Shown here: in pieces, positions 45,806 to 58,775 of the stretch
How positions within the stretch are numbered: the first letter of the stretch is position 1
Layout: each line of letters starts with the position of its first letter
NCBI RefSeq assembly: GCF_002105155.1
Contig: NW_019028986.1
Location: 1 to 64,000 of the forward strand
Direction of reading: 5' to 3'
From: Lobosporangium transversale
Lineage: Eukaryota; Mortierellomycota; Mortierellomycetes; Mortierellales; Mortierellaceae
DNA length: 64,000 bases
Position numbers and translations under genes: made by a program
The notes under the pieces: generated by a model
Database searches by the model: none
What the model saw: the letters and a program-made list of their open reading frames with translations, nothing else
What the model was told of the DNA's origin: nothing

Positions 45806-47637
45806 ATGAAATTTGATGAGAAAAGACTTCAGGCATTCCGCCTCATCAACCCGGATGGATCATCGATCCCATTGTCAGATATCAAACGCATTGAGGCGCG
45901 CTTCGATCAAAAATCTCAGGAGTTTATCATCCTTTGGAATGATATAAAATCGGTTTACAAGGAGTCAACCCATATAGAATCCGGAAGAAGGATCCTATCT
46001 TTCCTTACAGATGACAACTTTGAATAGTAAATTGACTTCTCAATCTTGCTCGTTGCACGAATATTTTGTATCTATTATTATTATTATTATTTTTTTTCCA
46101 GCGTTGTATAGCATTTGATATTAACCTGAGTATTATAAAATTGTACATTAGCATCAAGCCGCTCCGGATCCGTGCGGAGCTAGACGGCGTACTGGATGTT
46201 GTCATTTCCTCTCAAGAAGGCGCTTCGAAAGAACCGGGCGTAGCAGTAACACAGGGAAAGGTGGACGGGTCAGTTACACCAGAGTTGAATGAAGTCGTGA
46301 CTCTTACTGCCGTCAAGGTAGCCAACAGCAATGGTCCCAAAAGCTTGGAGCCACATATGAAGCTCGTTTCCATAAGAGAAGATGGGGCAGGTTGTTCGAT
46401 CATAGTCGAGCCGCAGACAGAGGGTGTTGAAAGCAATGAAGCAAAGTTTTCGGAAAGGCCAACCATCCTTGAGAGCGAGGAATTGGCACTTGCTCTGATC
46501 AGAGCAGCCAATGGGGATGCTTTCACTCAGACGAATCTGGGATACATGTACCATTGCGGGAATGGAATCCCACAAGATTACTCAAAGGCCTTTGACTGGT
46601 ACCTCAAGGCCGCTAACCAAGGAAACGCCACTGCTCAGAACAACCTAGGTACCATGTACGAGGATGGCAAGGGAGTCCAACAAGACTACTCCAAAGCCAT
46701 CGACTGGTATCTCAAGGCTGCCAATCAAGGATATGCCAAAGCTCAGCACAACCTTGGTACTATGTATGAGAATGGGAGAGGCGTCCCACAAGACTACTCA
46801 AAAGCTATTGACTGGTATCTCAAGGCTTCCAATCAAGGATACGCCAAAGCTCAGCATAATATTGGTACCATGTACTATAATGGCAAAGGAGCCCCAAAAG
46901 ATTACACAAAAGCCATCGACTGGTACCTCAAGGCAGCTAACCAAGAATATGCCACTGCTCAGCACAATCTCGGTACCATGTACGAGCATGGCAAGGGAGT
47001 GGCACAGGACTACTCGAAGGCCTTTGACTGGTACCTTAAGGCAGCTGACCAAGGATACCCAAATGCTCAGCACAGCCTTGGCTCCATGTACTATAATGGC
47101 AAAGGAACCTTACAAGACTGCTCAAAAGCCATCGAGTGGTATCTCAAGGCAGCTAATCAAGGATATGCTGATGCTCAGAGCACTCTAGGATGTATGTACC
47201 ATTATGGCAAGGGAGTCATACAAGATTATTCAAAAGCTTTTGACTGGTATCACAAGGCTGCCGATCAAGGGAATGCTGATGCTCAGAACAATGTAGGCGC
47301 CATGTACTATAATGGCAAGGGCATCCCACAAGACTATCCAAAGGCCTTCAAGTGGCTTCTCAAGGCTGCCGACCAGGGGGATACCGGCGCTCAGAACAAT
47401 ATCGGCGCCATGTACTATAATGGCAAGGGTATTTCACAAGATTATTCCAAAGCTTTTGAATGGTTCCTCAAGGCTGCTAACCAAGGACATGTTGATGCAC
47501 AGCGCACTATTGCCTCGATGTACCATCACGGCAAGGGAGTCTCGAAGGATTACATTGAAGCGAAACAATGGTACCAAAAAGCTGCTGATCAAGGTGATGT
47601 TGATGCCCAGAGGATGTTGGACAAACTTCGGCGCTGA
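45806..47637 (+). CDS. Sel1-repeat protein 5, long-linker type (2 exons)
   Basis: Exons 45806-46026 and 46152-47637 give 568 residues, the longest intact member. The module reads LQAFRLINPDGSS, IKRIEARFDQKSQEFIILWN, LSFLTDDNFEY, joined across the intron (GTAAAT to ACATTAG, phase 2) to IKPLRIRAELDGVLDVVISS. The long linker keeps PELNEVVTL, KSLEPHMKLVS, CSIIVEPQTEGVE and ESEELALALIRA. Ten Sel1 repeats follow, highly alike (AQHNLGTMYENGRGVPQDYS type), ending with the cap ASMYHHGKGVSKDYIEAKQW. The uniform repeats suggest recent homogenisation. A protein-binding role is expected from the fold; nothing in sequence or context names the partner. Confidence 0.88.
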
Positions 47638-50600
47638 ATGCTCTTTCGTGTATTTCAATAGGAAGGGTCCCTTTAGTAGGCTAGGCCTCTTGTCAATAAA
47701 GGACAGAGGATTTAATAACACTCGGTCATTTCACTTGCCATGGCAGACAAAGTGATGATCATTATAACAAAAAATAAAGTACAAATCTTAATTCAATAAC
47801 AATCTCATTCCCTGGATATTTCCTTTTTTTTTTTTTTTTTTTTTTTTTATATGATCCCTCGTCTATACATGATCGGCATTTCCTTGTTAAGATGTCTACT
47901 TTGAGAAGTACAAGCGTGAGTAAAGTATGGGGTGGCAGTAATCAGATCGTCAGGGGAGGGAGGGAGGACACTGCATTTGTAAATTCACCTGTGTGTTTAT
48001 GATTGATCAAAGTTTAAGGATGATTGTAGATTCATATGCATATATAATACTTTGATCTACTTTTGATCTCGCATTCTACTGCCGTTGCTCTCCCCTCCCC
48101 TGTTGGTTTCAGCAGGAGTAGGGGGGGGGGGGGATGTATTCAGCATCGTTCTCTATGATGCAAGGGGAGAGGGGGATCAATCCAGAGTTGCGCTTTTTTT
48201 ATTTATTTATTTATTTATTTATTGACATGTATGGGTGGATAGGGAATAAACAAGCTTAGAGTTAATGGGAGTTTTTTTTTTTTCTTCAATTCAAGGGCAA
48301 TAGGATGATGAAATGAGAATGTGAAATGTTGCTTTGGCCAACACTTGTGTGTTTTTGTTTCGTAAGTAGATGCATTTATTCAGTTTTTTTTTTTTTTTTT
48401 TAATAGAAAAAAGGTGTTCTCACTTGGATTCAAGTCAACTTCAACGGTCTCCTTTGGAGAACAAATAAAAGAAAACAGCAGTGAATAGAAAGAAAACGGT
48501 AAAAATAAAAGAAAAAACGATGTGGTTGTGTTTGTTTTTAAAAGAAAAAAAAAAAAAAAAAAAAAAAAAAAGATATGGACAATGCGTTATTTTTTTTTTT
48601 TTTTTTTTTTTTTGCAATGCATTTGGGCACAGGGCAACAACAATGCAGGTAAGGGAACGTACTGTACACGGTAACATGTTCAGGGTGTGCGGATTAAAAG
48701 AAATAAAATAAAAAATAACCCTGAACTTGTTTGTGAATAATAAAAAAAAAAAAAAAAAAAAAAAGGGCACAGGACACAATAACGGCCACTTTCTATTGGA
48801 TGGATGGATGGATGCTTTGCCAACAAATGCATACACATACACGAAGAAGATGCAAAACAATCATCCAGGGGAGAGAAAGAGAGAAAAAGAAAGTTGATTG
48901 GGAGGGATACGGCAATGAGATCCGAGGGCCCCTGTCCTTTTTTTTCTTTTTTTTTTTTTTTTTTTGCTTATCATCTTGTCTCTATTCTAATGCCTTTTGT
49001 TCTGTTTATTTATTCTGCTCTTCACCTTGCATTACCTTTACTTGATTCCTTTGCGATCATTCCTTTCCCTTCCCTTCCCTTCCCTTCCCTTCCCTTCCCT
49101 TCTCTTGCCTCCCTTTACATTCTTTTCTTCGCCTCTTTGCCCTACGTGGATATCTCTGTCTCTGTCTCTTTTTTTTATTTTTTATTTTTACTCTCCTTCC
49201 TCCTCCTCTTTCTTCTCCTTCTCCTTCTCCTTCTCCTTCTTCTCCTCCGTTCTTTCTTTCTTTTTTATTTATTTTATTTTATTTTATTCTTCTTTCTCTT
49301 TTCCCCTTGTTCATGATCTCATCTGACTCTTGGGTCTCCAGATCCGGGATTCTTTTTTGTTTATTTACTAATTTTCCCATTTGAAGTCCAATTAGGTTTT
49401 AATAAATGAAAGAAATAAGACACTTTGTCGGGCTGTAGAACAACATTTCATCATTTTACGCCCAAACTCTTTTTTTTTTTCTTCCGCCCTCCCGCCCGCA
49501 AGGTGACATTGACCACCATTTGGGTTCCTTGATCTGTGAGCATGGGAGAAAGAGAAGAGATGGAACTATGGGCTATGTATGAACTACGAACTATGAAAAA
49601 TGAACTATGAAAAATGAAAAATGAAAAAAATTTAATAGCTGAGAACAAAAAAGTTGTACGACCATCCATCATTTCAATCGAGTATATAGAATGACATATG
49701 AAAAGGTTGCAGAACATGTTCATGTACATGTACCTGTACGTTTTGTTCCCTTTCTTTCCTTCCATTCCAACACACTAACGTACTGTTGGGGGGAAAAAGA
49801 GTAGGTGAATAAGAAAAAAAAAAAAAATAATGGAAAAGCCGGTTTGTAGAGCTCATTCACATGCGGAAAGAAAGAAAGAGAGTAAAGTAAAAAAAAAAAA
49901 GAAAAAGAAGAAGAATGATCTCGGAGAAAGGGATCCTCCGTTCTGTCCTATCTCTTTGCCATCTCCACTGCGCATCATCATTTTGGTCCGCTTGTTTTAT
50001 CCAGTAAGAAACTAGAATAATATTACTTTTGAGACGATTAAATGTTGAATGACCACAGTCAATCAATCGAAAGATGTATTATATGCTATATTGAGGCTAA
50101 TGTTGAAGCAAAGTTGCTTAATGCTAATAAACTCAAAATCGACTGGTGTACGTTTTACTTTAAACTGGAACCCATCCCTTTTATATCCGTTGTATAGCCT
50201 CTTGGATGGGGGTTTTTTTTGTAATGTTGGCTTCTTCTTCTTCCCGTCTCGCTCTGTTCTTATAGTATATATATATATAAATGTTTATACATGTTTATAC
50301 AGAGGTGTTGTATGAAGTTTTCCCTCATTTGTTTTTGTCTTGTAAACTAAACTTTCATTTCTGTTTTGAGCTAGAACCGTAGAAGCAAGCGCTCAGGCTT
50401 CCCTCCCCCCAATGATCACACAAAAAGATTTCTTGGAAGAAAAGGGGGAAAAAAAAAAAAAGAGCTATAAAACGGTATATATTTTCTTTATTCGTTTTTT
50501 ATTTCTGTGTTCCGTGGTCGATGTTTCGATGATTCGATGCTCGGGTGCTCGGTGCTCGGGTGCTCGTGCGCATTTGCTTTGTCATTTTCTTTTCATTTGT

Positions 50601-53600
50601 TGTAATACATACGTTTTTTTTTCTTTCTTATTTTCTCTTTGATATAAATGTATATATATTGTTGTATAGATATGTTTTCGTTTTTTTTTTTTTTTTTTAC
50701 AGTTTTTTTTTTTTCAGTTCTAACCTGATTGGTCCTAGTTTCCAACGTTCCATATTCTTTTTGTTCATGATTGAGGTGACGATTGAGTTGGCTTGTGATG
50801 ATATTATATGAACCAATGGGAGATGGAGGTTGAGTTCAGAATGTATGATCTCTTATGTGTGTATGTTGTATGTTGTATGTTGTATGTTTTATATATTGCA
50901 TGTTGCATGTTGTATGCGATTGTATGTCAGACTGTACAGACACGTTCTAGCAAAGATCCAACGTTAGTTCTTGATAGCATCTCTGGATCTGGCATCATGC
51001 CATGCCATGCCATGCCATGTCATGTCATGTTCCCGTGTTTAACCGAGATTCATCTTTAAACTTGTTTGTGTATATTTATATTTATATTTATATAGATATA
51101 GATATAGATATACTTTTACCGCCCTTGCTGTAAGGCATGGATGGAGCGTAAGAAAAAAAGAAATTCATTTTATTATTTTGATTTGTTTGTTACTGTATTC
51201 ATTCACCTCCTGTCGATGATTTGTAAACATCTTATCCTTCCCGAGGGAAAAAAAAAAAAAAAAAAAAGAAAGAAAAAAAAAGAAAAGCGAGAAACAATAA
51301 AAACCACAAGGATAGGGATAAGAGAGAGATAGATAGATAGATGAATAAAAGAAGAATGAAATGAAAACAATCATTTCATTCTTATTTTTGTATCTCAGCT
51401 CCAAGCTAGGGCTAACTCGACTCTAGATGTTCAGTACAGAAAAATAGCGTAAACTGTCCCTGTCCCTTTTCTTATTTTAAAATAAAGTAAAATGAAATGA
51501 TTAAATTAATAATGACATTCACCATTGAGCCATTGACCATTGACCATTGACACATTGTCGTTATCCATGTCAATGTCATCGCCCATGACCCATGGTCATA
51601 GCCTAAACTATAATGTCATTTCTCGATTATATATATAAATATTATTTATTTATTTATTTTGTTCTGCTTCTGCTTTGGTCTATTTTTCTATTTACTCTTT
51701 CTTCTTGTCTTCTTCTTTCTCTCTCAATCTCTCTCTATCTGTTTCTGTCTTCTTCAAATCTTTCATTCATTAATTCTGCTCCACATAAATAAAAAAAAAA
51801 AATAACAAACAAATTCTCCACAGAGTCTACACAAGGCTGTGGAACATAAACAGAATCCTTTTTATCTTCTCTTTACATGTTTGCATATTGTTTTCTTCAC
51901 TTGTTGTAAAAACTCATTCTCACACACTTCCTCACTCATTCGATTCATCATTCCTTTTTGCATTCCATTCTATTCCACAACAGTACCTAGTCCTTTCTTT
52001 TTTTATATACTATTGTCCCTATTGATCCAGTTGGAACAAGGTCAATTCGTCCATTCGTTCAACAGGTAGATATATAAATGATTACATATTCTGTCTACTC
52101 CAGTTATTCCATAAAAGTAGTTTTTTAATATTTCTTCGACTTCATTGTGACAACTAAAAGTCATCATCAAAAAAGCTAAAGCTAAAAAAAGAGGAAATGG
52201 GTGAGACACCAATGGAGGATGCGGATCAGAAACCGATTGCCACAACGTGTTCTCTTTCTTCCCCTAGTCCAATCTTCTCGCGTGTTTGGATCGAAAGTGG
52301 AGCAAGAAGGTTGAACAGAGGAATGAAATCAAAAAAGTAAATGTAATTCATTGATCAACCAAGTTGTAAAAAAAAAAAGAAAAAAAGAAGAGGGTTTAGT
52401 TCTTGGGAAACCGTTATCACTTGAAAGAATAAGGCGTATATCCTTTTTTCCATTCATTGTAATGTTTTTTTTTTTTTTTTTTTTTTTTTTTCCCATTTTT
52501 TCCCCTTTCCCCCTTTCTCCCATTGGGGGGAAGTGGAGGGGGGGCGCAAGATGTCCAGGGCAGAACAGAGCAAAACAGGGCAGAGCAGGGCAGGACAGGG
52601 CAGTTTGAAAATTCCATCATCCCCCCCTTACCCCCGTATCGCCCCCATTCATACATAAGCAACATCTTGGCATATACTTTTTCTTCCATGACTTTGAATG
52701 AATGCACTCTGTATCATTAAAAAGAAAACTATTGTATAAATATAGTTATTCTTTATTTATTCATCAGTGCTTTTGTGTGGTATTACTTTGTTTGTTAATC
52801 AGTCAATCAATCAACCAATTGGTTTGTAAAAGAGAGAGAACAAGAAATTAAAGTCAATCAATGAGCTTTCTATCCTTGAAGAGAACATGTCAAGAAGAGA
52901 AAGAGACAAAGAAAAGAAAAAAGATTAAAGAAAAAAGAAAAAAAAAAACACGACTCGGGGATTCGTGTTGTTTGCTCAAGTGTTTTGTTCGTCACACCAC
53001 ACCGCATTCAAGTTGCATTGGATGCTACACAGTGCTAAACAATCCGCTCCGCCTCTATCTCTGTCTTTTTTATTACACCTCCACTCATCAAGCATCAAGA
53101 CACAGATACAGATACAACAATTGGGATTATGATTACATAAAAAAAAAAAAAAAAAAAAGATTCATTTCAACTATCAAATCAATCCCATGTTCATGTTCAT
53201 GTTCATGCCATCCCAGTCAGTCAGTCAGTCAGTCAGTCAGTCAGTCAGTCTATCGATCTTTGTTGTGTACAAACATTGATTCCTTGGATCGTTTGTGCTG
53301 TATGTGCTGGATGTTTGTTGTTTAGAGTTGCTGTTTGCATTCGTTGTTTGAGACCCCCCTCTTCACCTTTGTCTTTTTCCCTTTCTCTTTCACTTTTTCA
53401 CCCTTCTTTTTTAAAAACGACTCTTTTATTTCTCGGGGAGCAGTTCGTGCACTGCAGATTAAACAGCTTTTTTTAAAAGAAAGAGGGGACAGAGACAAAG
53501 CAGGGAAAGAAGATGAGGACGAAAGAAAGTGAACGAGGAAAAAAGAGGGGGATGGAGGGATGGGATGGTAAAGGAAGGGACACACAAATGGACAAATGGA

Positions 53601-54366
53601 TATGAATCCAAACATGAACAAGATGGGCACATTCTGTGTGTTACTTGGATGAATGTGAATATGGGATATGAACATGAACACGATGAACATGATGAACATG
53701 ATGAACATGCTGGATATATTGTGATGGACATGACATGATATGAAATGAATGCAAATTCTTTTTTGTTGTTTACCTGTTGATTCATCCCACTAACTCCAAT
53801 CCAATGGTCCTTTTCTCTTTTTTCTTTTCTCTTTTCTCCTCTTCTTCTTCTTCTTCTTCTTCTTCTTCATTGTTTCTTCTTCATTGTTTCTTCTTCATTG
53901 TTTCTTCTTCATTGTTTGCATCGTTCATTCCATTTCAATTTCCAATTCCTCAGTCCTTTCTTTATTCGCTCGTTTTTTCCTTTTCATACCTTTCATACTT
54001 TTCATACTTTTCATTCTTTGCACTTTTAGTAATCCTTAGCGGCTTTCTCCTCCATACCCAATCCCATCCTCACGACGGGTAACCAGCCTCATCCTATCCT
54101 TTCCTTATTTATCTATCCCCTTTGTCTCCTTCGCTTTTCTTTTCTTCTCTTCTTTCTCCTTCTTCTTCTTCCTCTTCTTCTTCTTCTTCCTTGTCTTTAC
54201 TTGCAAAAAAGTCTTCTCTTGGTCCTTGTCGTCTTTCTTCTTCTTCTTCTTCTTCTTCTTCTTCACAGCTTCCTCTGCTGCTCCTCTTCCTTCCTTTCTC
54301 CCTTTCAAAGAAAAAAACAAATTCAAAATTCCGCCCACCATTCATTTCCTTCAGTCATTCACACGA
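47638..54366. other. large gene-poor intergenic region rich in simple repeats
   Basis: About 6.7 kb without a convincing gene. It contains T-tracts (47827-47848, 52466-52490), A-tracts (48545-48571, 48741-48764), a TTTA run near 48200-48222, TTCCC pentamers near 49065-49103, TTCTCC/CTT runs near 49200-49245, CATGC pentamers near 50998-51020, AGTC tetramers at 53214-53250 and GAACAT repeats near 53665-53708. Open frames translate to poly-Phe/Ser/Leu or poly-Lys/Glu. The last 600 bp are CT-rich and are the likely promoter and leader of the next gene. Confidence 0.6.
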
Positions 54367-54676
54367 ATGGGCAATCTGCCTTCTACCTCCACAGAACCTT
54401 TGCAGGGTAATCACCGCAACGTGTCCTCTGTCTCATTGCCCCCTACCATCCCCCGTCGTAACAACATCAAGGATGCTGAACGGAAAGAGATCTTCCCCAT
54501 CTCTGACGAAGGTGCACCGCCCTTTCCTGCAGGCAGACGTGGCTCCATTGGATTCTTCCGTGGTAAACGTTCCAGGGCCCCTACTGTCCTTGATCACAAT
54601 CAACTCTTCAAAAACCTACAAAACTTGCAAGATCTTCAAAACATGGATATGTCTCAACCACAACAACAACAGCAGC

Positions 54677-54719
<43 letters not shown>

Positions 54720-56421
54720 GCAACAGCAACAGCAACTGCAGCAACAACCGCATTGTACTTGGCAAACATGTTTTTACCTCTCCGACTCCTCCAACCTAAA
54801 CTCAAACCTCAATTCACTCTCTAGCACTCCCACAACAACGACAACTGCAACGACACCGGCCTTGACAGCTGCTGCGACCCCGACCACGCCTGTGGCCCCT
54901 CATTCATACCAGAGTAATAATAATAATTGCAATAATAATCCTCCTCAGCAGACTCTTAATACTCTCGGTCATAGACATGGCCATGGTCATGGTCACAGTC
55001 ATAGTTACAGCCATAGTCAGAGTCATAGCCATGGCTACAGTCATAGCTACAGTCATAGTCATAGTCATAGTCATAGTCATAGTTATAGCCACAGCCATAG
55101 TCATGGCAGTAGCTATACCCATTCATCACATCCTTCCTCCCTCCAAATCTCCCGATCTTCTCAACCGACCAGTCCTGTAGCAGCATCAATACAGGATTAT
55201 CACCCTCGACAGGAACAAAAGTTGGCCACGTTTATGAAACGTAACCTACTTCCTCCACATATTTTCCCATCCACCTTTCACCAAAACAACAGTAGTAACA
55301 ATAACAACAATAACAACAATGATTGCAACAATCTGTCAACTAACGCGACTTTATTCAATTCAGCTCCGGCATCACCTACGACGATGGAGTGTTGTCCTAA
55401 TGGGGTCTCTTCTATTCCCTTTCCCAACGGATCATCATCAGAGTATCATCATCAACACCCAGAGATATCTCTACAAATCACCGACAACAACAGCAACCAT
55501 AACCACACTCACACTCACAATCACATTCAGAATCAGAGCTGTCCATGTGGACAGCGTCTAGTAGGGATCGAATGCATTCCATCGACGCATGATGTATCCT
55601 GCATCTCTGTATCTGAATGGGGTAATCAGGGTCGGTGGGCAGGCGAGCAAGAATGGTCAGACGACATTCCAGAGGGACTTGAGCACGATGGTGGTCCTTG
55701 GGATATGATGGACAGGCAAGTCTCTCTTTTCTGTGTTACTTTTTACTTTTTGCTTTGTTGCTTTGTTTCCTTTTCTTGCATGGTTCATGCTTGCAAATGT
55801 GTTCCAATTCTTTCCCAAAACGGAACCCAAAAAAAAAAATGTTATTCATATTTTTAAACCGGCCCAGCATACATATTCAGCTTTGGAGTTTACAAAAAAA
55901 AAAGCCTTGGCTGGCGAAGAGCATAAACAAAAAAAAAAAGCCCATGACCAAAAAAAAAAAAAAAAAAAAAAAAGTTCGATAGCAACTCAGCATTGCTCAA
56001 CGGTTTGATTTTCTGTTCAGTGACACAAAAAAAGAAAAAGGATTGACGCGTGGGTATCTCGCATGGTCCGGAAAAAAAAAAAGACTTTTTGCTTTTTTCT
56101 CCGCATGATCTCTCTACTCTGCTTTGCTCTGCTCTGCTCTGCTCTACTACTCTATTCATTCTATTGCTTTTTTTTTTTTTTTTTACATTTGTTTCTCCAT
56201 GTAGCAGTATTCTATTTCCTCTCACTCTTCTCCCCTATCTATCTTGCCCGCTTCATCATCTGCAGCTATCACCTTTTTTTTTTTGGATTTGGATTTGGAT
56301 TTGGATTTGGATTTGGATTTGTGCATTTGCATTTGCATTTGAGTCTGGACTTTGAGGGCTGTTGGTGCATTGCATTCATTTTAAACCTTTTATTCTTTAA
56401 ACGTAATTTGTTCCTTTTAAC

Positions 56422-56452
<31 letters not shown>

Positions 56453-58171
56453 CCTTTTCCTTTCCGCTTTGTACGTTGTATGAAAGATATGGCCTTTCTG
56501 CCTTTTTTCTTTCTTTCTTTCTTTCTTTCTTTCTTTTTTTTTTTTTTTTTTTTTTTTTCTCGGATAAATCTTGATCATGATATATATATATAAGTAAAAA
56601 AAGGGCAAATCACTAAAGAATGGTTCTAAAAAAGAAAAAAAAAGTGTGAGATGAGAGTTGAGTTTATCTGAGAGCGAAAAAAAAAAAAAAAAAAAAAAAA
56701 AAATGCGAAACAGTGACGAGATCAAATCGTTTAATTAAAACCACGTTTTGTTTTTTTTTTTTTTTTACTTTTTTTGTAATTCTAATTCTAATTTCCTTTT
56801 ATTCTTTATTCTCTATCCTATTAAGTCTATTAACCAAAAACGTTTTTTTTTTTTTTTTTTTAATTTCTTTCTTACTTTGTCGATCATCCAAATAGTTATA
56901 CAGTGGAACAACATCTCACCCGAGCTTTGTTCAAGGGACAGAATTACTCCGCACCCCTCGATTTCTCTAAACACTCTGATGATGAAAGACATCTTCAACA
57001 ACAGAATCAAGATGGAGAATTGACACATGAAAAGATCAACAGACATGATTCTCTCTGTGATGAAGCAGAAGCAGAAGCAGAAGAAGAAGAAGAAGAAGAA
57101 GAAGAAGAAGAAGGACATCAACCCATTATTCTTCAAGACAACGACCATCATACCGACTGCGACGATAACAAGGAGCTTGAACCAGAATTGGCCTCACGCT
57201 CTCACTCTCGTTCTTCTTCTCTATCCTCCTCTTGTTCTATGACCACCCCCAATCATCATCGTCATCATCACCGTCGTTCTCCAATGGTCATCCCTCCTCC
57301 AAAGGTAGAGGACGAACGATCGCTTGTGATCTTGTCTGTGGGATGTGGAAACACTCAATGGGCCACAGAGATGGCCCTGGCTCATCCCCAATCTGCAGTC
57401 CATGCCATCAATGTCAGTCAGATCCCCTCATTGCCAGCCGTTCCAGAGACAACACCAAGTTTTGATCTTGAAAACTTATTCTTTTATAACCTGGATGAGA
57501 ATTCTCTTCAGATCCCGTTCGTGTCCAACTCTGTGGATTATATCCATGTCCGTCGATTCCTACCCAATATCAGCAAGACCAAATACCTGACCTTCTTGAG
57601 AGAATTGGTCAGGGTCTTGAAAGTGGATGGGTATTTGGAGCTGGTCGAGTTGGACTCGAGGCTGAGGGATTCGGGTGTGGATAGCTGCTGGCCAAGCTAT
57701 TGGACCCTGATTGGGTTTGATAAACTGGGGATCGATACCTCCTTGGCCCTGAACCTGGGAGGGATCCTGAGGACGATGCCGGGGATGGAAGTAACGCACA
57801 AGTCCAGTGTGAACATGCCCGTGGGTCTTCATGGAGGACGAGTCGGTTTGGCTTCAGAGCTGTTGTGGTGGCGTTGTGCATTGAACGTTCGCCCCTGGTT
57901 AATGCGACAGGCCATGTTGTCGGGATCTGAATTCGATGAGATGTTGGAACGTGCTCGACAGGAGATGAGGACCTTGAAGAGTTATCAGGTCTATCATGTT
58001 GCTGTTGGTCGTAAGACTGCCGGTACTGCTGCTGCTGCTGCTGCTGGTGGTAGAACTACTACAACTTGTGCTACCCCCGTTACATCTGCTACTACTACAA
58101 TCCCTCATCCATCCATGATGGTCTCTTCTGCCTCTGCACCCGTATCCTCCTCGAAGGGCCTTGTCTTTTAA
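54367..58171 (+). CDS. LaeA/Umta-like SAM methyltransferase with repetitive N-terminus (2 exons, GC-AG intron)
   Basis: Exons 54367-55715 and 56896-58171 give 874 residues. The protein starts MGNLPSTS, a good N-myristoylation signal (Gly2, Ser at 6). Residues about 97-123 are a poly-Gln run; a His/Ser repeat (HSHSYSHSHS type, about 208-250) and Asn, Pro and His tracts follow. The methyltransferase part begins across the intron: TVEQHLTRALFKGQNYSAPL resembles the QH...NYSAP region of fungal Umta/LaeA-like enzymes. After an acidic and Ser/His-rich insert come motif I LVILSVGCGNTQWATEMA (about 593-610), SVDYIHVRRFLPNI (motif IV region) and ELVRVLKVDGYLELVELD (post-motif). The frame demands the donor AG|GCAAGT, a classic GC-type site, paired with AATAG. 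The 1180-nt intron is far longer than others here, so a small exon inside it cannot be excluded. Target unknown. Confidence 0.85.
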
Positions 58172-58439
58172 AAGGAAGGAAGAAAGAGGGGGGAAAAAAA
58201 GAAGAAAAAAAAAAAAAAAAAAAAAAGAAAAAGAGCCTACACTCCCTCCCCTCCACACCCTTTACTTCTGTTTGTTGATACCCTTTTTTTTTTTTTTTTT
58301 TTTTTCTCTCTCACGATCTTATCTATTTATCTATTTATCTATTTATCTATTTATCTCTATCTACTTATCTATTTATCTATCTATCTATCTATCTATCTAC
58401 CTGTCTATCTATGTGTTTCATTTTGTCTTTTTATCCTTT

Positions 58440-58474
<35 letters not shown>

Positions 58475-58775
58475 TTGACCAAGTCAAGATTTTGCCCTTT
58501 CACCCCTGTACAATTAAATATAAACCTTTGCTTTTCTTTCGCTCTTTCTCTCTTTCTTTTTCTTTCTTTCTCTCTTTTAGAATCATTTACATGAACAGAA
58601 TAGACATTTACACGTTTTCAAAAAGAATAAAAACAAAAAAACAAAAAAAAAAAAAAAAAAAGTTGTTTGATTTTTTTTTTTTTATTAGTATGTTGTACAA
58701 GTTTTTTTTAACGGTTGGTGGGGAAGAGGGTCTCTATGATGACTATGACTACTATGACTATGACTATGACTATGA
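58172..58775. repeat. convergent intergenic region with TCTA/TTTA tetranucleotide array
   Basis: Between two convergent genes. It holds A-tracts (58206-58226, 58449-58473), a T-tract (58284-58305) and an imperfect ATCT/ATTT array at about 58319-58412 (ATCTATTTATCTATTT...). No gene seen. Confidence 0.7.

Larger units (their letters stand above)
31235..47760. repeat. tandem segmental array of Sel1-repeat gene units
   Basis: Seven related units follow each other, all Sel1 genes on the plus strand: gene 1 (31998), gene 2 (34896), decayed copy (37946), gene 3 (38581), gene 4 (40540), decayed copy (43508) and gene 5 (45806). Not only the genes but also spacer blocks recur, for example the 3' flank AATAGGAAGTACATACCC after genes 1 and 4. 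Units are about 1.5-3 kb. The genes keep one intron at the same position and phase. Two sub-types alternate, set by linker length and leader sequence. Confidence 0.85.

Noticed and set aside
32168-47755. Minus-strand and shifted frames of 60-175 codons across the Sel1 repeats
   Set aside because: Shadow frames of the 36-codon repeat DNA; their periodicity follows the Sel1 repeats exactly.
48441-49326. Several overlapping open frames of 80-170 codons
   Set aside because: They translate to poly-Phe, Leu and Ser or poly-Lys runs from T- and A-tracts, with no domain, and both strands are equally open.
50049-50315. Plus-strand frame starting TTVNQSKDVLYAIL
   Set aside because: It degrades into simple sequence after about 55 codons, with no domain or splice signal.
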